Shown in pieces: positions 32,471 to 42,559 of a DNA stretch of 64,000 nucleotides (position 1 is its first letter; every line of letters begins with the position of its first letter). Origin of the DNA: Owenia fusiformis (taxonomy: Eukaryota; Annelida; Polychaeta; Sabellida; Oweniidae); assembly GCA_903813345.2 (NCBI GenBank), contig CAIIXF020000003.1, positions 1,580,109 to 1,644,108 on the forward strand, in the 5' to 3' direction. The notes under the pieces are model-generated. The model was not told the origin of the DNA. It saw only the letters and a program-made list of their open reading frames with translations, and searched no databases. The translations under genes and the position numbers were made by a program.

Positions 32471-33718
32471 CCCTTAAATGGTTTTTGGGGTCCGTTTAGC
32501 CTTGCCCAAGTCGGTATTTTTTTACTTATCTGATCTTGAATTATTACCGCCTTGTACAATCCAATACATCTCCGCTGCTATTATGCTGAGATATTCAATG
32601 GTTTCGAGATTTCCATAATACCTACGCTATCAAGGGTATCGTGAAACCTTATTGATTAACAGATATATGCGTGGACACGACGTGTGACTTCAGGCTGATT
32701 GACCAATCAAAACGTTATCAGGTTGAGCTGCACAGCAAAGCAATCTTCCCGTCTACGACTTGAAATTCAATGATCTGATCGATCGTTTCTTTAGAGTTAC
32801 AATATATTATGTAATTAAATGTACATAGGGAATGTAAGAGTCATTAATATAAATTAAATCATGCAGTAGATTTAAAACTGATCTCGCGATGAAAATGCAA
32901 GACCTAGTCCAATGTAGCGGGTCATGTAGTCGTCGATCAGTGATTGAATCTCAGCCTACATGTTCATTTGAATTCAGCGATCGTTTCAACATTTATTGTT
33001 GAAATCTTCTAACCTCCGGTTACCGATCGATGTCTAGCATCCACTTAACTCTGATTGATATTTATCTGATAAAATATTTGTATTTTCATGATGAATTCAT
33101 GCAAGATTTGTTCGTGAAAAGTTCCGACGAAAAGTGTACTTGTTTTTGACCGTGCATAATAATGAGCTAACGCTGCAGGGCCGTCGTTGATTGGTCAAAT
33201 TTTACCGACATAAACATTGAGTCGGTAAAGCACGTGGCTTTCTCTTTTGTACAAGGCGGTCATAATAGAAATCAGATAGTAAAAGAGACCAACTTGGGCA
33301 AGGCTAGGGTCCGTTTGGACCCCAGAGCTCATTCTTTGCAATAATTATATCAGAAATAATCATTCTATCAACATGGAATTCCATCTAATCCTCAAATAAT
33401 TCAATTCCTTTCAGATAAATCACATTATGACTTTTTGTGCTATCTGAGGCCTAAGAACATCACTATCACTGAAACATATTCAATTAATACAGTGTTATAT
33501 ATAAATGCTACGAAATGTTACAAAATGCTAAAACACCTGACCCCTTATGATTAGGTTTACACATATTTCGATGCATTCATGATAAATAATGCATACATAT
33601 TCTGAAAGGTAATAGATTAACCTATGTAAAACTGAAGTCAAAATGGAAAAAGCTTCTCTGGTTGGTTTGGACCCCAAAAACCTTTAGAGGGTGTAAAAAA
33701 CAAAAAAACATTTAAGGG
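32471..33718. mobile_element. piggyBac-type MITE with TTAA target duplication, itself interrupted
   Basis: The left end is CCCTTAAATG and the right end is CATTTAAGGG, a perfect 10-bp inverted pair. TTAA flanks both (32467-32470 and 33719-33722). Further in, gtttttggggtcc on the left faces ggaccccaaaaacc on the right. TTAA duplication and CCC-type ends are the piggyBac signature. Without the inserted element and its duplication it would be about 429 bp. No coding capacity; a piggyBac transposase relic lies at 21.7 kb. Confidence 0.85.
32497..33306. mobile_element. Mutator-type MITE with 9-bp target duplication, nested
   Basis: Ends are TAGCCTTGCCCAAGT and ACTTGGGCAAGGCTA, perfect over 15 bases, with weaker pairing to about 70 bases (accgccttgtacaa facing ttgtacaaggcggt). 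GGGTCCGTT lies directly outside both ends (32488-32496 and 33307-33315). A 9-bp duplication is typical of Mutator-like elements. It is 810 bp with no transposase frame. Confidence 0.9.
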
Positions 33719-33785
33719 TTAAATATGTATTTTGTCGCTATTGAGGGAGAGCTAACTTTTAAAATGACCTAAAAACAGATTCTTT

Positions 33786-33976
33786 GGTTAATTAATCATA
33801 TTAATATTTCAGTATTATGTGAGTGTATATTTTGGTGCAAAATATATTTGGCAGTAAAAGTAATAGGGTTGGTGCTTTTCTAATTTTTTATTATGACTTT
33901 AAAATGCCACTGAAAGGAGAAGTTTTCAGAACTCAACAAAAACAGATAGTGAAACCATTACAATTTCAGATTTCAA
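33786..33976. repeat. Direct repeat pair, copy 2
   Basis: Partner of 30349-30553. See that entry for shared words. Confidence 0.7.
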
Positions 33977-34044
33977 CAATCCATTGAATTATTTCCAATT
34001 GTTTATTGTTGTAACGCAACTGAGTCTTTTAGAATGCTTTTCAG

Positions 34045-36190
34045 CGGTGGGGATGGGAAGTTGTTAACAGCAACTACTGTCCAATTGGAAGAACAATACC
34101 AGTTGCTTCGGAAAATATTCTTGAAATGGTGCAATGCAACTATGAAACAGGATTCATGGGCAACTATAATATTCCGATACCTAAAGGTGGAAATAAAGAT
34201 AACCGTATACCACTCAGTTATCGTGGAATAAGCATCCTGTCATGTGTTTATAAGCTTTACAGTAGTGTGATTAACAATAGGCTTGTAACATTTTATGGTA
34301 GGGAAAATATATTGGTAGATGAGCAAAATGGTTTTAGGCAAGGACGTTCTTGTACTGATCATATTTTCACTTTAAATTCTATTGTACAGCACTCTATTGA
34401 AAATAAGAAAGATGTATTTGCAGGATTTATTGATATGCAAAAGGCATTTGATTATGTAAACAGAAACTTATTATTTTATGTACTTCGGAAAAATGGAGTA
34501 AATGGAAAAATATATGAAGCAATCAAAAGTATGTACACGGCCACCTCATCTGCTGTTAAGGTAAATGATATTTTGACTGATTGGTTTGGTACATCCTCTG
34601 GTGTTCGTCAGGGAGATACCTTATCCCCAGATCTCTTTTCATTTTACCTTAATGGTTTATTAAAAGAGATTAAAGAGTCTAAACTTGGGATTGAGCTTGA
34701 AGATGATGTAAATATCTCAGCATTAGCTTACGCAGATGATATAGTTATTTTATTTTATCCAGTTCTGAGGAGAATCTGCAGCAGATTTTGAATATTATAA
34801 ATGCTTGGTGTAAAAAATGGAGGTTACTTATCAATGTAGAAAAATCTAATATTGTACATTTTAGACCAAAAAATGTCATAAGAACAAATTTTGTTTTACT
34901 TTTGGGTAACAAAGCCTCGAAAAGGTAAATAATTCTAAATATTTAGGTGTGTTCTTTTCAGAATTTGGAGGTTTTGCCAAAACAGCAAGCACTTTAGCTG
35001 ATTCGGCAGGTCAGGCCCTTGGCTCAGTCATTAATAGGAGTAAGTTATCAAATGATTTTGGCTTTAAAACTTTTTCAAAACTGTACAATTCGTGTGTATT
35101 ATCAGTACTGCATTATGCAGCAGGGGTATGGGGATATGATAAACATGCACTTTCCACATGTATTTATATTCACAATAGAGCTCAGCGATATGTTTTAGGG
35201 GTACACCGTTTTGCCCCACTAATAGGTGTATATGGGGATGTTGGTTGGCTTCATTTGAAAATAATTCATAAGCTGGAAGCTGTTAGACTGTGGATTAGAT
35301 TTGTATCACTTGATAATGATCGTTTAACAAAGAAAGTTTTTTATATGGAGTAAAAAGAATAACACTGTATGGATAAATAACATTAGAGATATTTTATTAT
35401 CAGTAGATATGGAACAAGATCTTGTAGATAACCAGGTTGTAAATTTAGAATATCTGGAAAATTGTTTGATGGAGAGCTATATATTAGAATGGTCAGAGGC
35501 TATAAAAGCAAAACCCAAGAATTTAAAACAGACAAATATCTCATGTTAAATTTTTCGAGGTTTGAACGTAGTTTAACTTCACAGTTAAGATTAGGCATCC
35601 TACCACTCAGAATAGAAACAGGTATATACAAGGGTGAAAGTGTAGAAGAAAGACTTTATATTTTATGTGATGAAAACAAGGTTGATAAATGAGGCACATT
35701 TTTTATTTCAATGTACTAGATATCATGATATAAGGTTAAAATTCTTTCAGAATCTTGACCTAAATAATTTAGAAGAAAGTGAAAAAATGAAACTTCTTTT
35801 CAATGAACACACCTGTAAGATAGTTAAATATATCAAAGAAGCATTTATTAGAAGAAGGGAATATATTTATAATCATTGAATTTCTCTTATATATACTTAA
35901 CAAACAAAGCATTACTGCTGAAATGTGATTTTTATAATTTGTAAAAAGTGGTTGATAAGCCCAAGGTGGGCTGGGTAAATTATTGTATTACACTGTATTA
36001 CTGATATATATTGTATGTAAGACCGACCACTATAATATGAAATAAACTAAACTATAAAACAGGATTCACGAGCATGCGATGTACATGTCCCTAATGGAGG
36101 CATTCATTTTAGCATTCTTGTTCAAACAGCTATCAGAGAAATGTTTTAGAGACAATAAAGTCATTTGGACTTGGACACCAGGAAAGCAAT
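34045..36190 (+). pseudogene. Cysteine-rich tail exon of a transposon-like gene, split by a LINE
   Basis: An acceptor (agaatgcttttcag) is followed by RWGWEVVNSNYCPIGRTIPV, then ASENILEMVQCNYETGF at 34045-34156. The reading resumes after the LINE at about 36066 with TSMRCTCPLMEAF. The layout GW-x-x-x-x-x-x-x-P-(I/V) ... A-x-x-x-(I/L)-L-x-x-(V/I)-x-C-x-(Y/C) ... (M/K)-RC-x-C is that of the cysteine-rich C-terminal tail common in invertebrate transposon-like proteins. The target duplication of the LINE lies exactly at the split, so the exon was intact before insertion. Confidence 0.5.
34157..36049 (+). mobile_element. 5'-truncated LINE, reverse transcriptase with several frameshifts
   Basis: A 19-base duplication with one mismatch flanks it (aactatgaaacaggattca at 34138-34156, aactataaaacaggattca at 36050-36068). 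The frame at 34160-34760 covers the reverse transcriptase: NIPIPKGGNKDNRIPLSYRG, EQNGFRQGRSCTDHIF, GFIDMQKAFDYVNR, SSGVRQGDTLSPDLFSFYLN and the catalytic AYADDIVIL. A shift leads to AWCKKWRLLINVEKSNIVHF, and later frames carry the C-terminal part (LHYAAGVWGYDKHALS; RLGILPLRIETGIYKGESVE; NEAHFLFQCTRYHDIRLKFF). Frameshifts fall near 34760, 34920, 35345 and 35690. The tail ends in aataaactaa-like repeats without a long poly-A. The endonuclease domain is missing. Clade not assigned. Confidence 0.85.
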
Positions 36191-36321
36191 TGTTATCCCA
36201 TTTCAGCTTCCCAAGTAAATAAAAAAAATTCTAATTTAGACTTACTTACAGTTTCTTTTATCTTATTTATTGGACACCCTGTACATTGAACATACCAATA
36301 TGTCTTAAATAGTTGTCATTC

Positions 36322-36549
36322 ATGGAAAAATTGATCCAAAAAGAGAGTCCGCAGCACCAGCACCAGCCACCAGCACAGGCTGCACCCTTGAGGCAACTGG
36401 TTGAATCTGATGATGGACCACCAGCACAAGTTGCACCCATGAGGCAATTGTTTAACAATGTGGATAGATCTGCTCCTCGACCTGCCAAGCTGCTCAAGAG
36501 TGGTACAGTAGTACAGTACATTGTGAATATGATCTTATTTTGCCCATAA
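36322..36549 (+). CDS. Small open frame with PPAQxAPxRQL repeats
   Basis: Starts at an ATG and reads MEKLIQKESPQHQHQPPAQA. Two copies of PPAQ(A/V)AP(L/M)RQL, 17 residues apart, follow, then RSAPRPAKLLKSG. A donor-like agtg|gtaca lies at 36503, so the coding part may end there. No domain recognised. Could be a first exon. Confidence 0.3.
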   Translation: MEKLIQKESPQHQHQPPAQAAPLRQLVESDDGPPAQVAPMRQLFNNVDRSAPRPAKLLKSGTVVQYIVNMILFCP

Positions 36550-37400
36550 TTAACAATTATGCCACCATACATACAGTTTATGTTTGTAAGTTATACTAAA
36601 AGAGCTTCAAACACCTATACAGCTAACTTGAGAGCAAAAGCTCATATGGATGGATTAGATTTGCAGCGTTTCATGCCTAGAGATTCGGACTAAACCTATT
36701 AAAATATGTGATAAGTGTGTGTTCAGTGATAAGATATTGAGGTGATTTTGGATAATATCATTGTATCAATTGGATGACATCACTTTTTCTACACATGTTA
36801 AAATTAATGCTAAACATATGTCTACAAATATCAAATGTTTTATTATAAATATTAAATGTTGTATCATATAACCATACAATGTCATACTCTGGTTAACATC
36901 GCATTTGCAATTTTGTTCTAACGGAAAAGTTTTCAGGTGACCATAGATTCTACATAATATGGCCACAAGTAATATTCATTTGTTGTAGCTGTATCACAAA
37001 CTCTAAATTGTCTAGAGGTAAGATTTTTTTTCCTTATTTCATGCATTGTAAGCAGAATTCCAACGACATTTTTTCTCACAAACGTGTATCAGTATCATAT
37101 GTTTTAGAAACTGTACATGTTTGCATCAATTTAATTCCTCACTCAAGTTACATAAACAATATGGGTTAAAAGTGTAGATCTTAACTGTTTTTCGAAATAC
37201 CGTTTATGTAACTTAAGTGTGGAATAAGGAAAAAAAGAAAAATCACAAATTCAATGTTCCAACATTTTGTTACCGAAACAAATCGTTTTGAGTTGATCAC
37301 CAGTCAACATGGATTAAAACTTGAGATTATACATGAGATTAAAAAAGCATGCATTTGTGGTGCTGGCTTACATAATAAGAGTACATACAGATAAAATTCA
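36550..37400. other. Gene-free stretch
   Basis: No coding sense or repeat seen. Confidence 0.35.
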
Positions 37401-37410
37401 GATATTTCAG

Positions 37411-37651
37411 GCAAGGTAGTTCGACCACATGAGTGCGTAGCAAACTGAAATGGTTTTTCCAAGGCCATGGAGGCAGGTATTTTTGGCACCCTCATCAGGA
37501 ATGATGACAATGATTGCCTCTGATCAACGTGATAGACTGGAAGCAATACATAGACAGAGAGATAAGTATAGGAACTACATTAATGGTATATTGAATCATA
37601 TCACTTTCAGATTTGATGAAAGTGGTTTACCACCTTGTTCAGGATAGAAGG
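37411..37651 (+). pseudogene. Relic of an unknown protein, several frames
   Basis: An acceptor (agatatttcag) is followed by KVVRPHECVAN, then, after a stop, NGFSKAMEAGIFGTLIRNDD. A third frame gives RLEAIHRQRDKYRNYINGIL, then NHITFRFDESGLPP and a stop near a consensus donor (ct|gtaagt). The order looks like one continuous ancestral protein. The family is not recognised. Confidence 0.3.
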
Positions 37652-37689
37652 CCTGTAAGTGCTGTGATTGTACAGTACAGTCCAGAGTG

Positions 37690-37745
37690 GCCATCACACC
37701 TCGGTGCGACGATCAATGCACCGAACGACGCGCCGACCGGTAAAT
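37690..37745. repeat. GC-rich patch with cggtgc/gcaccg words
   Basis: Contains cctcggtgcgacgatcaatgcaccgaacgacgcgccgaccggt. The same words recur densely at 39880-40045 and at 52725-52775. Confidence 0.5.
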
Positions 37746-37777
37746 TCAGAAACTTTTACGGCCGGCACATATTGTCT

Positions 37778-38158
37778 GATTTTAAACTTGATATTGTGTA
37801 TTGGATCGATCTACTGCAAGAAGTGGGAATTCTATCCAGATTCTTCTATTTTTTATTTGGGAATGTACAATTATTAATAATTCTTGGAAAGCAATACATG
37901 TACAGTAATAATTACTTATGGCCACTTGGCTTGGTGTATTTCCATACTCATTTTAAGTTCAAAAGACGAGAGCGTTCGTATAAATGAATAAATAATGCAA
38001 ACCACGATCTTATAAAGTTTTATTCAGAATCATATTTTATATTTAGTATTTTTTATTTATTAAGTTACAAAGACAAGCGGGCACATACAGGTTAGTTGCA
38101 AGACCATTTCTGCGATGACCAAGGAGCGTATTTTGGTTTTATAACGGGATATTGTACT
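37778..38158. repeat. Dispersed repeat, copy 2
   Basis: Same-orientation partner of 1-375. It runs directly into the 27-bp minisatellite. Confidence 0.85.
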
Positions 38159-38169
38159 AGCTGAAATAA

Positions 38170-38358
38170 CTCATCACCTACCAGAGCCACTAGACCCTCA
38201 TCACCTACCAGAGCCACTAGACCCTCATTACCTACCAGAGCCACTAGACCCTCATTACCAACAAGAGCCACTAGACCCTCATAACCTACCAGAGCCACTA
38301 GACCCTCATCACCTACCAGAGCCACTAGACCCTCATCACCTACCAGAGCCCAACATAC
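38170..38358. repeat. 27-bp minisatellite, seven units
   Basis: Unit tcatcacctaccagagccac plus tagaccc, seven copies with few differences. A plus-strand frame translates it as LPEPLDPHH repeated and runs on through NIPDPQCLPDQQHHLNLPFL to a stop at about 38448. The minus strand is also open (GLVALVGDE). Because 27 is divisible by three, more than one frame stays open by construction. Confidence 0.9.
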
Positions 38359-38454
38359 CAGATCCACAGTGCCTACCAGATCAGCAACATCATCTTAATC
38401 TCCCATTTTTAATAATAACCGTATTTGGAACTGTACACCAGCTCAACTGTTAAC

Positions 38455-38859
38455 AAATAATGGACAAATAACAAAGGAACATTTGGATTACATAGCATCA
38501 AAAACTTCAACTCCTCAGCCCTTCACACTGATAATGAAATAGATGCATCAATTATTGCTGATGCAAGAGTTAAATTCCCACTTGAAGAGCAAGTAAGGGA
38601 TGAAGCTAGATACATTTTCAACCACATATTCACTCTTGGAGAATGTAAAAATCTTAATATGACTGGGAAAGTCCCTGTTGGTGTTGATTCAAAGGGAAAA
38701 CTGAACCAAACTAAGGTGGCAGCCCTTGCTGAGGCTGTGAGAAAACTATATGGAGACAGTGCAGCAAGGAAACATGTTAAAGTTGTTGTGACCAGGCAAC
38801 TTAGGTACATTTTTCCGGAGAAACTGGACAAATTGAGTTGGTTTCAGGACAAGTTGTAA
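38455..38859 (+). CDS. Candidate terminal exon, helical protein with weak BEN-like look
   Basis: One frame is open from about 38455 to the stop at 38857-38859. It includes DARVKFPLEEQVRDEARYIF, then KGKLNQTKVAALAEAVRKLY and RKHVKVVVTRQLRYIFPEKL. The K-L-x-x-x-(K/R)-VAA-(L/I)-x-x-AV-x-(K/R)-L spacing followed by a basic helix recalls BEN domains (chromatin and DNA binding), but the rest of the domain is not clear. The 5' end is undefined; no ATG with good context precedes it in frame. Confidence 0.35.
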
Positions 38860-38904
38860 AACTTGTGTTGGTTAGTGACACCTCCTAGACCTAGGTCCTC
38901 ACCA

Positions 38905-39690
38905 CACACCAGGGCCCCAACACTTCATAGATAGAAATAAACCTATCATTGTAAAATTGAAGGTGTGTTATTCACTAGAGAATTATCTTTGTTTAAATAA
39001 AAGTTCAAAGTAATGGCTAGAACCAATCATTTAAAGGTGTCTTCTTTACTAGAGAATAAGTCTTATTGTACAATATAAAATGTATCATTCTATCATTTTT
39101 GTACATATATTGTATATACCATTGTACAATTTCATTTACATTTCATATTATCCGTTTTTAAATAAAAGTTCCATATATGGCTAGCACCAATCATTTAAAG
39201 GCGTCTTCTTTACTAGAGAATCATTTATATTGTACAATGTAAAATGTATCATTATATGATTTTTTGTACATATATTGTATATGAAATTGTAAAAGTTCAT
39301 TTTTATTTCATCATTATCTGTTTTTAAATAAAAGTTCAAAATATGGCTAGAACCAATCATTTAAAGTTGTCTTAGGTGTCTTCTTTACTAGTGAATCAGT
39401 AATATTGTACAATATAAAATGTATCATTTTATCATTTTTTGTACATATACCTATTGTATATACCATTGTAAAAGTTCCTTTATATTTCATCATCTGTTTT
39501 TAAATAAATGTTCAAAATATGGCTAGAACCAACCGTTTTAAAGGTGTCTCCTTAACATAGAATTAGTAATCTCGTACAATATAAAAGTTCATTCTATTTC
39601 ATTACTACCTGTTTTCAAATATTAGTTCATTAAAGTTGGTGTAGAACCAATCATTTTAAAGGTGTCTACTTTTAAGGTGTCTTGTTTTCT
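38905..39690. repeat. Satellite of about 165-175 bp units
   Basis: Unit starts (tttaaataaaagttc) fall at 38992, 39156, 39323, 39498 and, shortened, 39613. Shared words include aaccaatcatttaaagg, tgtcttctttactagagaat, gtacaatataaaatgtatca and ttttgtacatatattgtata. No coding sense. Confidence 0.85.
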
Positions 39691-39869
39691 ATTACATTAT
39701 CTGATATGCTTGCAATTGAAAGCCCATGGAATAAGTAATCATTCTGTTAACATAAGGATAAGTCATCTTATTCATAGTCAGGATCTTAAGAAAATGTATG
39801 CAGACTCAAATCCCTATACGAGCCCTAACAACCCAGTTGGTCTACAGTACAGGTCACGCCGAGGATCTC

Positions 39870-40050
39870 ATTTTAGTGCATCGCGGCACACTATCTCGGT
39901 GCATCTATCAATGCATCGGCACATCCATTTCAATGCGTCAATCGGTGCGTTGGCACTAACAATCGATGCATCGATCGGTGCAACGGTGAATTCTGTCGGT
40001 GCATCGAATGTTGCGCTGATCGGCGCCAGTGCTACTTGTTGCATCGACAC
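39870..40050. repeat. Degenerate atcggtgc/gcatcgat repeat cluster
   Basis: gatcggtgc, tcggtgcatc, caatgcatcgg, atcgatgcatcgatcggtgc and variants recur every 10-25 bases on both strands. CpG-rich in an otherwise AT-rich window. An open frame overlaps it, but the residues follow the repeat. Confidence 0.6.
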
Positions 40051-40621
40051 ATGTTTCACTGATCATATAATAAAATATAATCTTCCAGAAGGCCAAATCG
40101 CAATAAGGACAAATAATTATTTAATAAGTTATAGACCTACTTCGATCTGTAGATTGTACATTGAAGTTAGACCGACCGTGATTTTTATTCCAACATTTCG
40201 CGTCCCTCTCAAACAAAGTCGAAGCCAAATATATTTGAAATGTTTTTTCAGAATTCGTATTCATTGGTTATTATACCGACTGACCGATAGACCGCTTTAA
40301 TTGGTTGTGTTTTGGATTTACAGTACTCTATGAGTCTCAGGATATATTAAAATTGATTTGAAGAAGTGTGGATGTTTACATTAAAGATCTTGTTTTTATT
40401 CCATAAAACAAAAATATTTAACTACGATATTAGCCCGGATATGTGTGTACATCAGTGGAAGAGATATTCCAATATTAAAGTCTAGGTCACATTTGCTCCA
40501 ACACAAATTTGAGGTGACTTAGGATCAGAATTACATAGATTTCTATTGAACTTTGCTTGGGGCCTTTAAGTTACTTCTCATGTGAGTTTGGTGCTAATAA
40601 TCACTTTACATTGTATTACAG

Positions 40622-40686
40622 GTTTTCTGTTAAAGAGAAGTCAACATGTACGTTTCCGTGATGAGATATCTATTCAGATTCATCGT
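40622..40686 (+). CDS. Candidate exon, unknown gene (first of two)
   Basis: Between an acceptor (tacattgtattacag) and a consensus donor (cgt|gtgagt). Open frame: FLLKRSQHVRFRDEISIQIH. With the next exon at 40968 the phase fits only if the donor is two bases upstream (c|gtgtga). Confidence 0.35.
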
Positions 40687-40967
40687 GTGAGTATCTTTTG
40701 ATTTATTTAATATCATTGGTGAATTATTGATGAATGATAATCACATTCTAAGAAAATAGGGATTTGTCATTTCAAGTCAAAACAACCGAAAATTGGGCAT
40801 TTCCTTGAGAATATTCATCTATTTGTAAATTGGGAGAAAATCCTTGATATCAAATATTGAATTTTGAATTAAATTTATTAAGCCCCATCAACTTTCTTGT
40901 TCCTGACTCAGATTTAGGCATGCTGCTATGTTTTAATTTTAATATTGTTCCTCATTGTTTATTTCAG

Positions 40968-41102
40968 TTTTGTTAAGACGGAAACCAGTCCTATCAAAGC
41001 CCAGATTATCACAACAACCAGAAGACAACAAGTTTGTGTTGATTGAGTTGGAGAAGTATTTGTTTGAGAAGGGCCCCCTAGTTGGAAAATTTGTGATCAC
41101 AG
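40968..41102 (+). CDS. Candidate exon, unknown gene (second of two)
   Basis: Acceptor cattgtttatttcag and donor atcacag|gtaaca bracket a 135-base stretch reading LLRRKPVLSKPRLSQQPEDN, then KFVLIELEKYLFEKGPLVGK and FVITG. The single open frame, its amphipathic look and the clean splice sites support coding. No family recognised. Confidence 0.4.
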
Positions 41103-41454
41103 GTAACAATAAATAATATTGAATAAAATTTGGAGACAAACATCCCTGGCAAGAGTGAATGGCTTAAAACACAATCTGCTACATCCAATTGCTATACCCA
41201 CTAAGCAATATTGGAAACTTCAATCTTACAATTTTGATGCAGCCATTAGACCCCCAGTGACTATAGGTTTACCAATTTCTCATACATCCTCATCCACAAG
41301 AATAGCTTAATGGTAGACAAAAACATGGCCAAATGGGAGATAAAGGGGTTCATACAAATATTATGGAAGGAAAATGGAAACATGATAAACAGCTCTAAAT
41401 AAAAATAATGGCATGATAATATCAAATTTTGAGTCTCCCCTAGCAGAAGTTAAC

Positions 41455-42032
41455 TGGAGATCTCATATCTCAATTGGAAAGATCATATACAAAAGATCAC
41501 TCTCAAAATTTCAAAATCCCTGGGAATACTTTTCAAAACAAGACATCTTTTCGGTTTAAAAACTCTTTTAACACTATATTATTCATTAATCTACTCTCAT
41601 TTGCAATACTGCATCCTGATATGGGGTAAAGCAAGTAAAACAACTTTAAAACCACTTTTAAAACTGCAGAAAAAATTTCTTCGAATAACAACTTACACGA
41701 AAATCAGCGAGCTCCAGGCTGCCCCTTCAGATCAACAACCCTGTCACCCTTCAATTCAACAACGCATCGCAATCAACATCGATGATACACCACCTTCACC
41801 ATCGCCACTAAGTATATACACACACCATCTGATCTTCACAGCACATTTTGACAACATCCTCCAACATCAAGACCAATTCCGTTTAAGCAGCAAGGATCTC
41901 ATCGTTCAACTCATCTGCCTGGTTGATGCAGTAAGCCACATCCACTACAAGGGTCTTATCCATGACAACATTAAATTAAAAAATTATGTTATAACATCAC
42001 CTACAACAGGAACCGTATTGGCATTGGACTAA
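41455..42032 (+). pseudogene. LINE C-terminal fragment fused to a kinase-like segment
   Basis: At 41480-41705 one frame reads WKDHIQKITLKISKSLGILF, then SLIYSHLQYCILIWGKASKT and LLKLQKKFLRITTYTKISE. This is the familiar C-terminal part of CR1/L2/Jockey-like LINE ORF2 proteins (Y-x-x-x-x-Y-C-x-x-(I/V)-WG ... LQK-K-x-(I/L)-R). The same frame then runs into unrelated sequence, through IDDTPPSPSPLSIYTHHLIF, into HFDNILQHQDQFRLSSKDLI, then LVDAVSHIHYKGLIHDNIKL, KNYVI and a stop. The last words align with kinase subdomain VIb (H-R-D-(I/L)-K-x-x-N) as HDNIKLKN, without the catalytic Asp. The joint near 41708 is a chimera inside one open frame. Confidence 0.5.
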
Positions 42033-42254
42033 CAGGATTAACTTGAAAGCACATTTTGACAACATCCTCCAACATCAAGACCAATTCCGTTTAAGCAGCA
42101 AGAATCTCATCGTTCAACTCATCTGCCTGGTTGATGCAGTAAGCCACATCCACTACAAGGGTCTTATCCATGACAACATTAAATTAAAAAATTATGTTAT
42201 AACATCACCTACAACAGGAACCGTATTGGCATTGGACTAACAGGATTAACTTGA
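41841..42254. repeat. 208-bp tandem duplication of the kinase-like segment
   Basis: Copy 1 is 41841-42048 and copy 2 is 42049-42254. They differ at one site by eye (agcaaggatc against agcaagaatc). Each copy keeps the open frame and ends TVLALD and a stop. The near-identity indicates a recent duplication or an assembly artefact. Confidence 0.95.
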
Positions 42255-42282
42255 CCTTTTTTACAATACTCACTCTTTCCAG

Positions 42283-42547
42283 GAGAATTCTGCTCCCCGT
42301 TACCAATTCATACAGAAGTGCAAAAATATAAGAAAGTGCCGGCGGCGGTTTAAGTCGGAGGAAGCACCAAGCCACTGTGCCAAACCTCACTACCAAGAGA
42401 ACCATTCGGATCATTACGAACCGACCTGTGCTGGCTCCATTATCCACACAGGAAATGGATGACATCGTGGGAATAGAACCCGCCAAGGATGACGAGATGG
42501 CAGCAGACTTCTGGAAACAGATTGTGGATATCCCCTTATCCCCGTGA
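42283..42547 (+). pseudogene. Candidate coding remnant after the duplication
   Basis: After an acceptor-like ctctttccag one frame gives ENSAPRYQFIQKCKNIRKCR and stays open to about 42460. Another frame gives RRKHQATVPNLTTKRTIRII and later MDDIVGIEPAKDDEMAADFW, ending at a stop at 42546. The base composition is clearly less AT-rich than the flanks. One ancestral frame with a shift is likely. Not recognised. Confidence 0.3.
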
Positions 42548-42559
42548 CGTCCCCTACAT

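Noticed and set aside
30349-33976. Direct repeats as LTRs of a retrotransposon
   Set aside because: No TG...CA ends, primer-binding site or pol motifs were seen between them; reported only as a repeat pair.
38092-38367. Minus-strand frame GLVALVGDE repeated
   Set aside because: Openness follows from the 27-bp unit length; the plus-strand frame is equally open and runs further.
39662-40300. Plus-strand frame of 212 codons
   Set aside because: Its middle is dictated by the atcggtgc repeat cluster and the rest has AT-rich composition with no domain or splice support.
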